Origin: JBEKIK01 sp050013075
GTDB taxonomy: Bacteria; Planctomycetota; Planctomycetia; Pirellulales; Thermoguttaceae
DNA: 64,000 nt
NCBI GenBank assembly: GCA_050013075.1
Contig: JBEKFZ010000001.1
Span: 1-64,000, forward strand
Direction: 5' to 3'
The notes below the pieces were generated by a model. That model saw only the letters and a list, made by a program, of their open reading frames with translations. It searched no databases and was not told where the DNA came from. Positions 17,777 to 26,625 of this stretch are shown piece after piece. Within the stretch, counting starts at the first letter, position 1. Each line of letters opens with the position of its first letter. A program made the position numbers and the translations under genes.

Positions 17777-18733
17777 ATGACTCAAGTAATTCCCGTAGAG
17801 CGAAAATCGGCAGTGCTCACGCCCTCCAGCTTGGCCTGTCTGGCACATGTTCCGACGGTCAACCTAACGTCAGGCTGCGCCCACGAGTGTCGCTACTGTT
17901 ACGCCCGCAGTTACCTGACGCACCCTGGCGAAGGCAAGGTCAGATTCTACACCAATACGCTTACTAAGCTGCGGGAGGAGTTGCGCCGCAAGCGCACAAA
18001 GCCCGCCATGGTGTATTTCAGTCCGTCGAGCGATCCCTTCCAGCCGATTCCCGAGGTCCTGGAAATGACTTATGACGTGTTTAGGTTTCTTTTGGAATCG
18101 GAGATTGGTGTGGCCTTCGTCACTAAGGGGCAGATTCCCGAGCGGCACCGCAACCTGTTTGTCACCCATGCACCACTTGTCCAGGGGCGGATCGGGCTGA
18201 TTACTCTTGATCCAGGTACTGCCGCCGCGTTTGAACCCCACGCGGCGACGCCGGAGATCCGGCTCGCGCAAGCGGCCGAACTGATCGGCGCACACGTCCC
18301 GATCGAGGCGAGGCTCGATCCGATTTTGCCCGACGTGACCGACGACGCGGACTGCCTGGAGCCGCTCTGTGCGGCATTAGCTCGCATTGGCGTGCGCAAG
18401 ATTGCCGCGAGTGTCCTCTTTCTCCGGCCGGCAGTGATCGGATCGCTGCGGCGGCACGTCGAGGACAAACTGATACTCAATAGGATGTTGGACTGTTTCG
18501 CCGGTAGCAAGCCTCTAGCGATCCATGCGGGCAACAGCCGTGTGTTAGCGCTTCCGGTTCCGGCGCGTCTTGAGATCATGGCGCGTCTAAAATCCATTGC
18601 AAACCGTTACGGCTTGGAAGTCCTCGTCTGTGCCTGCAAAAACCCGGACATCTCCAGTGGCTCTTGCCACATTTCGGGCCGCTGGCTGCCTGCGGTCCGT
18701 GGTGGTAGCCAATTGGGACTATTCCAACCGTAG
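17777..18733 (+). CDS. SPL-type radical SAM protein
   Basis: A 318-residue protein with the iron-sulfur signature CAHECRYC (CxxxCxxC) near residue 38, followed by YARSYLTHPGEG and SPSSDPFQPIPEV. That order is typical of the SPL/Rv2578c-like radical SAM group related to spore photoproduct lyase. A 4Fe-4S cluster and SAM would generate a 5'-deoxyadenosyl radical. The substrate is unknown. ATG 17777 (MTQVIPVERKSAVLTPSSL) is preferred over the upstream frame. It is followed 23 bp later by a methyltransferase-like gene, probably co-transcribed. Confidence 0.82.
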   Translation: MTQVIPVERKSAVLTPSSLACLAHVPTVNLTSGCAHECRYCYARSYLTHPGEGKVRFYTNTLTKLREELRRKRTKPAMVYFSPSSDPFQPIPEVLEMTYDVFRFLLESEIGVAFVTKGQIPERHRNLFVTHAPLVQGRIGLITLDPGTAAAFEPHAATPEIRLAQAAELIGAHVPIEARLDPILPDVTDDADCLEPLCAALARIGVRKIAASVLFLRPAVIGSLRRHVEDKLILNRMLDCFAGSKPLAIHAGNSRVLALPVPARLEIMARLKSIANRYGLEVLVCACKNPDISSGSCHISGRWLPAVRGGSQLGLFQP

Positions 18734-18756
18734 TAGCCGCGCGGAAAGGCCGCACC

Positions 18757-20244
18757 GTGGATCACATTCAAAGGTACAACCAGCGCTTGCTACGGAATGC
18801 TTTGAGGGAAACGCGACTCATAACGTCTCTCGACGTGACAGCAGGTCGCCGAATTCACGTTACCAGTGTGACGTGGGATGAGTATTGGGGGCATTGCGGT
18901 CCTTTGGAGAGAGAAATCGCACAACTGCAGGTAGCTTGGACTGCTCTGATCGCTGGTAATTTTTCAAGTAACCTGCGGAGCGACTTTGTCCGCACGTATT
19001 TCCTATTGCTCCGCACATGCCTGGATCGCCATGCTTGCAGCCAAGACATTCTCTCTTTACTGAGGAAAGTTGTTGGCTTTGAGACAATTCGTGTATCTGG
19101 GGACTGCGGTGGCTCGGCTGCGGCCATAGTCAGCGCAAGACACCCCGTATATCTACTGAGTAAACTGGCAAGACCCCATGCACCAGAGAATCCAAAATAC
19201 TTGCCGCTGATATGCCCATGCGGGAATTTACCTAGAGCAGACGCTCTTTATTGGCACTACAGACGTTTTCCGCTGATGCGGACCGACGGAATCCAGCTAT
19301 TCGTCTATCCGCCGACTGAGGTCTGCAATCGCCCATTGAGTCATGCGCTCATTGGCCAGTTATTCGCATGCCTTACACCAAGAAGCGACCCTTGGATTCG
19401 GGAACGAAGTCGATCGCTATTTGAGGGTGTATTTGCCCCGTTGGTCGCTCGCTCTACATCTGGCCGGCTTCACTTACTGGACATGGCGTGCGGTTCTGCC
19501 AAAATAACAATGACGTTATGTAGAAAAGCATTTGCCGCGCATCGGAAATCGTTCGACTTGACATTGGTTGATGTGGTTCGGGGGAGCAACTCAATCGCCA
19601 ATGCCTTCTATCGGAATCCCAAAGTCTTTGGCAATATTATATTCCGCCGGGAGAGCTTGTTCAACTGGGTAGACAACAATGCCGACAAACCACAAATGCG
19701 TTTCGATGTTGCGCTATTACTGAGGGCATGTAATCTTTTCAGTCGCTTTTCCATCGAGAAAATGTCATATCACGAGGCAAACGCAGTGATCGGCCAGAAC
19801 ACAACGTGCGATCCCCTCGATTCCCAGGTGCTGCGTCCGGCGGAAATGATCGAGGAAAATAGGCTTGGTAAAATACAACATGGGATCGGACGGTTTACCT
19901 TCAAGAATGGCTGGATGTTTCGACAACTCTCCACGTCGGACTACTTCAAGGCAATTCACATTGTCATGGGCGGCAGGTTGTCTGCTGGTGAGGATGCCGT
20001 TTACGCACCGCTTCGCGTATTCGACGATGATGTCCTCGTCCTGCCGAGCGGTCGTTCTCTCATCGCTCAATTGCTGACAATGGCGAACCAACTTGTAATT
20101 GAGGACGTAGATTTGTTGCCATATCATCTGGAACGTCACTTCAAGCAATTCGACTTAGGCGACATGACTGTCACTGATTTGACCGACCAGGCGAAAAGAC
20201 GCGGGGCTTCTGTCTACCTTGTTGAGAGAAAACCAACACGTTGA
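18757..20244 (+). CDS. Large protein with SAM-methyltransferase-like core, family unknown
   Basis: A 495-residue soluble protein. The central part has class I methyltransferase features: motif I LHLLDMACGSAKIT (about residues 238-251), an acidic strand LTLVDVV and FDVALLLRACNLF (motif IV position). The N-terminal 230 residues contain a CPCGN motif and no recognised domain; the C-terminal 120 are also unassigned. It sits directly behind the radical SAM gene and ahead of rtcA, which points to a nucleic-acid or small-molecule modification module, but the substrate cannot be read from sequence. Confidence 0.55.
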   Translation: MDHIQRYNQRLLRNALRETRLITSLDVTAGRRIHVTSVTWDEYWGHCGPLEREIAQLQVAWTALIAGNFSSNLRSDFVRTYFLLLRTCLDRHACSQDILSLLRKVVGFETIRVSGDCGGSAAAIVSARHPVYLLSKLARPHAPENPKYLPLICPCGNLPRADALYWHYRRFPLMRTDGIQLFVYPPTEVCNRPLSHALIGQLFACLTPRSDPWIRERSRSLFEGVFAPLVARSTSGRLHLLDMACGSAKITMTLCRKAFAAHRKSFDLTLVDVVRGSNSIANAFYRNPKVFGNIIFRRESLFNWVDNNADKPQMRFDVALLLRACNLFSRFSIEKMSYHEANAVIGQNTTCDPLDSQVLRPAEMIEENRLGKIQHGIGRFTFKNGWMFRQLSTSDYFKAIHIVMGGRLSAGEDAVYAPLRVFDDDVLVLPSGRSLIAQLLTMANQLVIEDVDLLPYHLERHFKQFDLGDMTVTDLTDQAKRRGASVYLVERKPTR

Positions 20245-20956
20245 CAATACGAAGCCTGTCGTGGGACTGTCAGGATGTGGCCGGTGATATCTTCACGCGC
20301 GGCGGCGTCAAGGTGATTCCGGTTGGTTGAACAGCGGCCTTGGGTGGATTTCGACACCAGCGCGTTAGAATAAGCACTGTCTATAATAACGAACCGCCAA
20401 AACAGCCGATCGGAAAAGAGTCTCAACCGAACCGTAACCATTGTCGTTATTGCTGGACCGAGGCTCTTGCCCTGCCTTTCATGTCTAAATACCCTCTGTA
20501 AACGCGTACAATGCGATCCTATGCGTTGCTGACAAAGGCATGGTTTTCTGGATGGTGGTTTTTCTTAAATTGCATTTAAGACGGTCTAATTATCAATTGC
20601 CGCGTCATTTGATGATTTGAGTTGACAAGTCCGCATTGAGCATTGGCGCGACTCCCATCGACCACCGAGCAATCATGTACAAATGCACCCAATGGTAATA
20701 ACGACGTGCTCACGCGGGCTGTCGGGATAGCGAACATCATTGAGGATAAAGTGCCATTTTGGTCGGCCGCCGATGTTGATGGCCATTGATATAAACATTA
20801 GCCTATTCGATCGAACTCCAATCGGGCAAACTATGTATCATCTCGCACGTGGCTGCATGGGGTGAACATTTTTCGAGCTATCCGTGAAGACGCTGCTTAA
20901 TTACTCGCGCAGCCTCTTGGTGTTCCGGCCGCCGTAAGTGTATCATTAGACATGTC
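20245..20956. other. 712-bp region without a recognisable gene
   Basis: Open frames are short and broken. A minus-strand stretch near 20214-20441 vaguely resembles the middle of an IS5-type transposase but is too short to call. The stretch may be decayed sequence inside the element. A promoter for the zinc-ribbon/rtcA pair should lie near its right end. Confidence 0.4.
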
Positions 20957-21139
20957 ATGGCTATTACTTGTCCGCAATGCGGTGCTGAGTTTGACTCGAC
21001 GTTGTTCGAGTTTGAACACCGGGTTCGCTGCCCGTGCGGCGCAGAGATTCGCTATCCGGGCACGGATTTCCAAAGTGGCCACGTCGCAACCGATCAGACT
21101 CGGAGACACAAACATGAAAGCCAGCGGGAGACCGAATCC
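20957..21139 (+). CDS. Small zinc-ribbon segment in frame with rtcA
   Basis: 61 codons starting MAITCPQCGAEFDSTLFEFE and containing CPQC and CPCG knuckles 19 residues apart, a compact zinc ribbon, then a charged linker. It has no stop before the rtcA ATG at 21140, so it is either an N-terminal extension of RtcA or a short protein whose frame happens to run on. RtcA itself has a good ribosome site (gggag) at 21126-21130, which favours initiation there. Confidence 0.45.
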
Positions 21140-22168
21140 ATGAAGATCGATGGTTCTCTGGGCGAAGGCGGTGGGCAGATACTTCGTTCCTCGTTGGCGC
21201 TGTCGTTGGTCACCAATAAACCGCTTGTGATCGAGAATATCCGGGCCAATCGCAAGAAGCCGGGTATGATGCGTCAGCATCTAATCGCCGTAAAGGCTAC
21301 AGCCGAAGTCAGCCAGGCCAGGGTTGAAGGTGCAGCCCTTGGCTCAAAGCGGCTAACCTTCTACCCTGGGAGTGTCAAACCATGCAACTACGCATTCCAA
21401 GTGGGCACAGCCGGCAGTTCGACACTCGTATTGCAAACAGTGTTGCCGGCTCTGCTGCTGGCCAAAGGTGAGTCGAACCTGATACTGCGGGGTGGAACGC
21501 ACAATCCGTTGGCTCCGACTTTCGATTTTCTGGCAAAAAGTTATCTACCATTGGTGAATTGACTCGGACCGACGGTCGAGGCCCGCTTGGTTCGGCCGGG
21601 GTTCTATCCTGCCGGCCAGGGAGAATTTGCAGTTAGCATCCAACCGGCCCGGCAACTTGGCCGCCTAGAGTTGACCGGTCGCGGTGAGATTTGCGCCCAT
21701 CGAGTCAGGGTATTGATCGCTAATCTGCCGCGTCACATTGCCGAGCGCGAGTGCCGGACTATCGCCCAGCAGACCGGCTGGAGCGAAGACTGCTTTGCGA
21801 TTGAACAGCGCAGCGACGCGTATGGGCCGGGCAATGTTGTGATGATCGAACTGGAAGCGGAAAATGTTACCGAGGTATGTACCAGCTTCGGGCGGAAAGG
21901 TGTAAAGGCCGAGGAAGTTGCCATGGAGGCACTTCACGAGGCCGAAGAGTATGTTGCGGCCGGCGTGCCTGTGGGGCGGCATTTGGCCGATCAGATTATG
22001 CTACCGCTGGGAATCGGCGCTTATTTTGGCTCTGGCGGCGGGGCATTTAGCACGATGGCCCTTTCCGCCCATGCCACGACGCACTTGGAAATCCTGCGGC
22101 AGTTTCTGGGGCTCGACGCCAAGGTAGAACACAGCAGCCGGGGCAATTGTCTGGTACTAATCGGATAA
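21140..22168 (+). pseudogene. rtcA: RtcA, RNA 3'-terminal phosphate cyclase, interrupted by in-frame TGA
   Basis: ATP-dependent enzyme converting RNA 3'-phosphate to 2',3'-cyclic phosphate. The first part has DGSLGEGGGQILRSSLALS, RKKPGMMRQHL and GSAG-like GTAGSSTLVLQTVLPAL. After PLVN a TGA (21560-21562) intervenes, then the same frame continues PGFYPAGQGEF, LPRHIAERE, YGPGNVV and VGRHLADQIMLP to the normal end. A CGA-to-TGA change would explain it. The adenylation-site region is in the second half. Either a decayed gene or a readthrough/two-part product; no good restart site is seen after the stop. Confidence 0.88.
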
Positions 22169-22233
22169 CGCGCCAATTCAGAGTATTTTGAGTTCAAAGA
22201 ACGGAGGCAGCATATTTAACTAGAGGGTTTGTA

Positions 22234-22908
22234 TCAGTTTATCAAATTCACTGTCTCTCCAGGCAAGGAGGTGCTGTTAAGCCGGGGTAAAGCATTTAAA
22301 GGGAATTGCGCCGCCATTACTAATTCCAGAAGCTCGGCGCGGGATTTTACCTTCAATTTTCTCATCATTCTGGCGCGACGGTCTTCGACGGCGCGGATGC
22401 TCAGATCCAACTCAGTGGCGATTATTTTATTGGTCTTTCCGGCAACGACCAGATCCATGACCTCGTGCTCCGCCGGCGTGATATTTTCCAGCCGGCGATC
22501 GACTTTGTGTTTTTGTTCGCGGCGACGCCATTTCTCTTCGTCGAGCCTGATTGCCTTCTGTATGTTATCGCACAACTCTTGTATGCTAAAAGGCTTTTCC
22601 AGGAACTCAATGGCCCCCAGCTTCATGGCCTCGACTGCCGTGCGCACGTCGGAATGTCCACTGATAAGAATCGTCGGCAAAGCAATGCCTGCCGCGGCCA
22701 AGTGTTTTTGCAGTTCCAGTCCGCTCATCTGCGGCATTATCACGTCAAGAATCAAACATGCCGGACCGGTTGGTTTATAGTTTTTGAGGAATTCATTGCC
22801 GGAGGCGAACGATTTGACCTTCAAACCGATTAGCTCGACTACTGCGGTGAGAGATCGGACAATGGCATCGTCGTCGTCGACGATGAAGACGGTGGGTTCG
22901 CGATTCAT
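22234..22908 (-). CDS. FixJ/NarL-type response regulator
   Basis: Receiver domain (residues 5-120) with acidic pocket VDDDD, phosphoacceptor in LILDVIMPQMSG, Thr/Ser in LISGHSD and Lys in EKPFS. It is followed by a LuxR-type HTH (TPAEHEVMDLVVAGKTNKII, LSIRAVEDRRARMMRKL). No histidine kinase is encoded in the element. It is the last gene on the strand of the gas vesicle operon, 329 bp after the preceding gvp gene, so it is a natural candidate regulator of the cluster, though that is inference. Confidence 0.88.
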   Translation of the reverse strand: MNREPTVFIVDDDDAIVRSLTAVVELIGLKVKSFASGNEFLKNYKPTGPACLILDVIMPQMSGLELQKHLAAAGIALPTILISGHSDVRTAVEAMKLGAIEFLEKPFSIQELCDNIQKAIRLDEEKWRRREQKHKVDRRLENITPAEHEVMDLVVAGKTNKIIATELDLSIRAVEDRRARMMRKLKVKSRAELLELVMAAQFPLNALPRLNSTSLPGETVNLIN

Positions 22909-23237
22909 GTTTTCTGCGCCTAGTTATATTTAGCAGTGTAATGTCAAAAGGATTGGCCTTTATCAACATTTCACACGCCATAACTAAAGCTGCCCACCGT
23001 GTGCAATGATAGCGATTATTTAAGTCTGATTTGAGTCCATCCTATAATGTTGGAGGCGGGAGTATAAAAGCTGCAAAACTGCGAGTCAGCGTCACTGTAA
23101 GGACAGTCTTCCCCCTTCTACAAACATAATCGGCGATTTTAATGTGCCGCGAATTGTAATTTGTTTGGATGCATGAGTCTGGAGATGCATGAATGACGTA
23201 ACACCATGATGTATCGGATGTTACGTAATCATGGATC
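22909..23237. other. Spacer between the FixJ-like gene and the gvp operon end
   Basis: No gene. An 8-bp perfect inverted repeat acgtaaca/tgttacgt lies at 23196-23226, about 12 bp past the stop of the last gvp gene, and could be a terminator stem or operator. Promoter elements for the regulator are not obvious. Confidence 0.4.
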
Positions 23238-23606
23238 TTACCGGCGTCCGATTGGCGGGGCGTCGCGAGGACCGGTTTCCACGGCGCGCATAGTCTGCTG
23301 GAACCTCACTTCATCTTCCCCCGTTGCGCCGATCATTGATTCCGATGCTGACTTGGGCATCATCGTAGAATGTGGCGGCGGAACAACTTGAGACGGTTTT
23401 ACGGCCGGTTCCCACCAGGCGACGCCCATCTCACGTGCTTTATCGACGGAACATATAAGCAGCCGGATTTGGATGCTCAGCAACTCCACGTCGCAGAGCT
23501 TGATTTTGATGTCGCCCATGATGACCACACCCTTGTCCAATACCCGTTCAAGGACTTCCGGAAGCCCTTGCGACTGGGTGGACTGAGTGATAGCCTGGCA
23601 TGTCAT
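23238..23606 (-). CDS. GvpA-family minor gas vesicle protein (GvpJ/M-like) with long tail
   Basis: Residues 14-65 match the GvpA/J/M fold: LPEVLERVLDKGVVIMGDIK, then VELLSIQIRLLICSVDKARE. The remaining roughly 55 residues are Pro-rich and unlike GvpA. GvpJ/M proteins seed or shape the vesicle tips. It is the third GvpA-family gene of the cluster and lies 20 bp after gvpK. Confidence 0.85.
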   Translation of the reverse strand: MTCQAITQSTQSQGLPEVLERVLDKGVVIMGDIKIKLCDVELLSIQIRLLICSVDKAREMGVAWWEPAVKPSQVVPPPHSTMMPKSASESMIGATGEDEVRFQQTMRAVETGPRDAPPIGRR

Positions 23607-23626
23607 GATTTTTTTCCTTGTCTTGA

Positions 23627-23971
23627 TTAACGCAGTTTGCCAAGGGGGCCTAAGTCAAGATTAAGGTCTTCGTCGCTTAGTCCGAAGTATTCTTTCAGCC
23701 GCCCGATCTCTTCGGACAGTTTGCAAAATGTCTGGCCTAGGCGTTCGATTTCCTCTTCGGTAAGCGATCCCGCCTCAATACGCCTTAGCGCTTGCCGTTC
23801 CAGTAGTTCGCGGATCAACTCGACCAACGTTAGCACCAATTGTGCAAGGCCGTTGCGGACGTTTTCCGGATTTAGCTTGATCTTTGGGGCTGCGGCTGTT
23901 TTCGTTGCCTGCGCGGGCTGCTCAAGTGTTGGTTGCCACACAGGAGCGTTTGGGAACATTGTGCTGGACAT
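23627..23971 (-). CDS. gvpK: GvpK, gas vesicle assembly protein
   Basis: 114 residues. After a 30-residue Ala/Pro-rich leader the GvpK pattern is clear: INPENV-like LNPENVRNGLAQLVLTLVEL, RELLERQALRRIEAGSL, EEEIERLGQTF and the closing LNLDLGPLGKL. GvpK is essential for gas vesicle formation in several organisms. Lies between two GvpA-family genes with short spacers. Confidence 0.93.
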   Translation of the reverse strand: MSSTMFPNAPVWQPTLEQPAQATKTAAAPKIKLNPENVRNGLAQLVLTLVELIRELLERQALRRIEAGSLTEEEIERLGQTFCKLSEEIGRLKEYFGLSDEDLNLDLGPLGKLR

Positions 23972-23998
23972 GGGTTATTGTTTTTCTATACAAGGATT

Positions 23999-24235
23999 TC
24001 AAGAATTCTCTATGGCGGTTCTTATCTTGCCATTATCCGAGGTCCAAAGACAGCCGGCCTGCCGGGCGGTTTCAAACGAGGAAAGCAGCAACTGCGCACG
24101 GATGTAGATCAAATCGATGTCAGCCACGGAGATTGCAATATCTCCGGCCACGACAACGCCCTTGTTCAATAATCGATCGAGCAACTCCAAAATAGTGCAG
24201 TTTTCGTCATCGATAAGGTCGGAATGGCTTTCCAT
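23999..24235 (-). CDS. GvpA-family minor gas vesicle protein (GvpJ/M/S-like)
   Basis: 78 residues from the chosen ATG (MESHSDLIDDENCTILELL). Core: LLDRLLNKGVVVAGDIAISV, then DIDLIYIRAQLLLSSFETAR, the GvpJ/M pattern. The longer frame (to 24355) runs through a dispersed palindrome, which argues for the internal start, although the SD is weak. Role: nucleation or tip protein of the vesicle. Confidence 0.85.
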   Translation of the reverse strand: MESHSDLIDDENCTILELLDRLLNKGVVVAGDIAISVADIDLIYIRAQLLLSSFETARQAGCLWTSDNGKIRTAIENS

Positions 24236-24284
24236 CGTTTTCACTTTCCATGCTTTTGATTTGTGGGAACTGTCCCCTTTGGAC

Positions 24285-24352
24285 TCATTGTGGTGCAGGC
24301 GTCCCGCCTGCGGTTTCTCATGCAGGTGGGGCACCTGCACTACAACAGATTG
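24285..24352. repeat. Dispersed palindrome pair inside the gvp operon
   Basis: Two palindromes side by side: gtgcaggcgtcccgcctgc and gcaggtggggcacctgcac. They lie between gvpG and the next gvp gene, and match the style of host REP-like repeats, suggesting long residence of the element in this or a related genome. Confidence 0.7.
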
Positions 24353-24388
24353 CATAGGCTATTTCATTATGATGCCCAAGGTAAACCA

Positions 24389-24646
24389 TTATGCCTCTTC
24401 CTGTTCCCCTTCCGAACTCAACATGTTTTGAATCGCATCTAGTTGATCTAAAAGCGTTGTTTCACGAACATTGAAATCTTCATCACCGATAGACTTCGAT
24501 TCGAGCAGTTGATGCAGTTCGCTCAGGCTGTTAAGTATCGCTTTCTCCTGGTCTTCCCAGCCCTTTTGGGCAGTCTCCTGTACCTGGCGGCCGATGGCCA
24601 TCAACGCTTTTACTGGGCTTAGCAGGATATCGTCCAGGAGAAACAT
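24389..24646 (-). CDS. gvpG: GvpG, gas vesicle accessory protein
   Basis: 85 residues, starting MFLLDDILLSPVKALMAIGR, which is the standard GvpG opening, followed by a charged helix and an acidic C-terminus (EGEQEEA). GvpG is part of the GvpF-M accessory set needed early in assembly. Located next to gvpF/L as in many bacterial clusters. Confidence 0.92.
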   Translation of the reverse strand: MFLLDDILLSPVKALMAIGRQVQETAQKGWEDQEKAILNSLSELHQLLESKSIGDEDFNVRETTLLDQLDAIQNMLSSEGEQEEA

Positions 24647-24718
24647 TGTAAAATTGCTTTCTTTTTATTAAAAACTGATTCCAAAAGTACCCTATACTTT
24701 TGGGTGATGGCACTTTCA

Positions 24719-25486
24719 TCAAGTTTCGGGATTCAATTCGATCTCGGCGAAATTGTATGGCGCCCAGGGGCCGCTATATTTAAAGCAGTAATGGTTGTCA
24801 AAGGCGTGAGCGGCCGCTTCGACGCCGTTTTCCCATTGCTGTCGATGCGTCTTCTCCACAAGGCAGGCCAGTTTCATGATCATCCGTTCCTCGTTCGGAT
24901 CAATACTGCGGATTTCACGACAGTAGGGCGACAAAGCTTCGATCACCCGCTGTGTATGCCGCCTGCGGCTTTGCTCTGAAAGCGACTCGAAGAGTTTGCC
25001 GAGTTGTATTTTTTCCTCGATGGTGGGCGTCCTTCCCGGCTGAAATAAACGGTTTCGCATCTCCTCCAATTCCCGGTGATTCGCCACGAAATACTCGAAT
25101 ATATTGGCTGTTTCCCAATAAACTTTCAGTGTCATTTCCACCATGCCTTGCAGCCGATTGAGCTTCTTTATCAAGGCGTCGTAATTTTGCCGCATGAAGT
25201 TTCGCAATTCCTCTTCGCCATCTGCTATCGTGCCGAACACGACGGGTAAAACCGGCTGCCGATTAGACAGTTCGCTTAAAACCAGATGATGCGCGGCGAG
25301 ATTCGAACGCTGGGGGCGGACTTTTTGCACTGCCAGCCGGCTCGTCAAGGCCGCCAGCCGACGTTCCACGATCTCTTCAACGCATGCGCCGGCCACACCG
25401 GGCGGATGAACGGAAACAGAATCACCGGCCAAGGTAATTCCATAAAGATATAGACCTGTTTGCGGGGTACTTGCTATACTCGCCAT
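24719..25486 (-). CDS. GvpF/GvpL family gas vesicle protein (copy 1)
   Basis: 255 residues. Visible landmarks: GLYLYGITLAG at the start, VLPVVFGTIADGEEELR in the middle, a long helical segment around EEMRNRLFQPGRTP, and the closing GPWAPYNFAEIEL. GvpF/L proteins bind GvpA and coat or nucleate the vesicle. aaggaag precedes the ATG. A second member lies at 32479 on the other strand. Confidence 0.93.
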   Translation of the reverse strand: MASIASTPQTGLYLYGITLAGDSVSVHPPGVAGACVEEIVERRLAALTSRLAVQKVRPQRSNLAAHHLVLSELSNRQPVLPVVFGTIADGEEELRNFMRQNYDALIKKLNRLQGMVEMTLKVYWETANIFEYFVANHRELEEMRNRLFQPGRTPTIEEKIQLGKLFESLSEQSRRRHTQRVIEALSPYCREIRSIDPNEERMIMKLACLVEKTHRQQWENGVEAAAHAFDNHYCFKYSGPWAPYNFAEIELNPET

Positions 25487-25678
25487 GTCACATCTTCCTT
25501 GATATGTGTGTTAATGTAATCCTGTGTCTATAGGTCATCCTGAGCGAAGCGAAGGATCTCTCCGGCATGGGCATTTAGCCCGTAGCCGATATTTTTCTGC
25601 CCCGAGAGTCTTCGCTTTGCTCAGAATGACATCTATGTTTAATGACATGAATGTTTGGGAAATGTTTTGGGATATTCA

Positions 25679-25882
25679 CTACGTCTTGTATTGTGCGGAG
25701 GGATCCGAGGCGGAGTGCATGTTTTCGGCGTTACCCGCAGGCTCCACCCATTTAATCTGGCCCTCACGCGTGCGGATCGAAAGCAGGCCGCCGCATGCAA
25801 AGCACTTGACTAATCCCTCGTAGTCGTCATACGCGTCGCGGAGGTCCACTATATGACCGCAGCAAAGGCAATTAACTTTCAT
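25679..25882 (-). CDS. Small zinc-ribbon protein in the gvp operon
   Basis: 67 residues with two CxxC knuckles (CLCCGH and CFACGG) 19 residues apart, and acidic residues between them. It lies between gvpO and gvpF/L on the same strand, so it is probably expressed with them. No gas vesicle family is recognised; a metal-binding adaptor or regulator is possible. Confidence 0.7.
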   Translation of the reverse strand: MKVNCLCCGHIVDLRDAYDDYEGLVKCFACGGLLSIRTREGQIKWVEPAGNAENMHSASDPSAQYKT

Positions 25883-25914
25883 AATTTCGATCCTTTTTCT
25901 CGACTGGGCGATGT

Positions 25915-26196
25915 TTATCCGTCCTGGCGGATGGATTCCCCGATCTCATAGGCCAATATGTTCAACAAATTATCCATCCGCACAAGATAATGCTCTTGAT
26001 CGAGTACGGGTCGCTGGGTTTGAATATTCAACAACTTTAGAGTCGGATTGGGCTGCCAAACGTCGGCTTCGGCCTCCCAGCCGCCCTCGTTAGTTTCGAT
26101 CTTGGCGACCTTGGTGATATTCACCCGGCTGACGTCCGGCAACGAATTTTCCAAAAAATCGCGGACGGCGGTTTGTGCGTCGATGATCGTCGTCAA
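25915..26196 (-). CDS. gvpO: GvpO, gas vesicle protein
   Basis: 93 residues matching the GvpO pattern: helix AVRDFLENSLPDVSRV, then a beta-rich core with GGWEAEADVW and HYLVRMDNLLNILAYE. GvpO is found in haloarchaeal and actinobacterial clusters, where it affects gvp expression or assembly. The best start is a TTG at 26196 with aagggg upstream; the nearby ATG three bases further is out of frame. Confidence 0.88.
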   Translation of the reverse strand: MTTIIDAQTAVRDFLENSLPDVSRVNITKVAKIETNEGGWEAEADVWQPNPTLKLLNIQTQRPVLDQEHYLVRMDNLLNILAYEIGESIRQDG

Positions 26197-26256
26197 CTCA
26201 TGCCCCTTGTTTGTTGCGCCCGTCGTCGCCGATCCGTGCGGCGGCGATTTGTAATC

Positions 26257-26586
26257 CTAATAGGTTATATTAAATTCCGAATAATTCTGATTATCCTCGG
26301 AAATAAATGTTTTGGTGTGCGGCGCATTGATCTCCGCCGGGCAATCGCCCTGATGCACGACATAAACCCTTTCAATCAGCTTGGCTTGTTCAATTTCGAT
26401 TTCAGCCAGTCGTCTGTCGAGATTTTTTATATGCTCCGAGGCGCTGCGTTTTTCTTTGCTGCGGCGGACTTTTTCCAATTCGAGAATCGCCAGCTTGATG
26501 AACTTGCGTTGGGGTTTTTCCGCATCGGTGACCCGGTCGGACATGGTTCGAATGTCGTGCAAGCGCTTATGCGATTTGACGCTCAT
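26257..26586 (-). CDS. Coiled-coil protein of the gvp operon, family unknown
   Basis: 109 residues, highly charged. The middle (about residues 28-70) has heptad-like repeats around KLAILELEKVRRSKEKR and LDRRLAEIEIEQAKL, so a coiled coil is likely. It lies between gvpN and gvpO with short spacers. It is not recognised as any named Gvp family, but the position suggests an accessory protein. Confidence 0.6.
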   Translation of the reverse strand: MSVKSHKRLHDIRTMSDRVTDAEKPQRKFIKLAILELEKVRRSKEKRSASEHIKNLDRRLAEIEIEQAKLIERVYVVHQGDCPAEINAPHTKTFISEDNQNYSEFNITY

Positions 26587-26625
26587 ATTTTAATTCCCCC
26601 AAAACATGGGATAATGGCGTTTCCA

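Noticed and set aside
20214..20441. Possible IS5-type transposase fragment on the minus strand
   Set aside because: Similarity is only a vague impression over about 40 residues; no DDE residue or terminal repeat found.
23206..23391. Small plus-strand frame at the end of the gvp operon
   Set aside because: Antisense to the GvpJ-like gene tail, with no SD.
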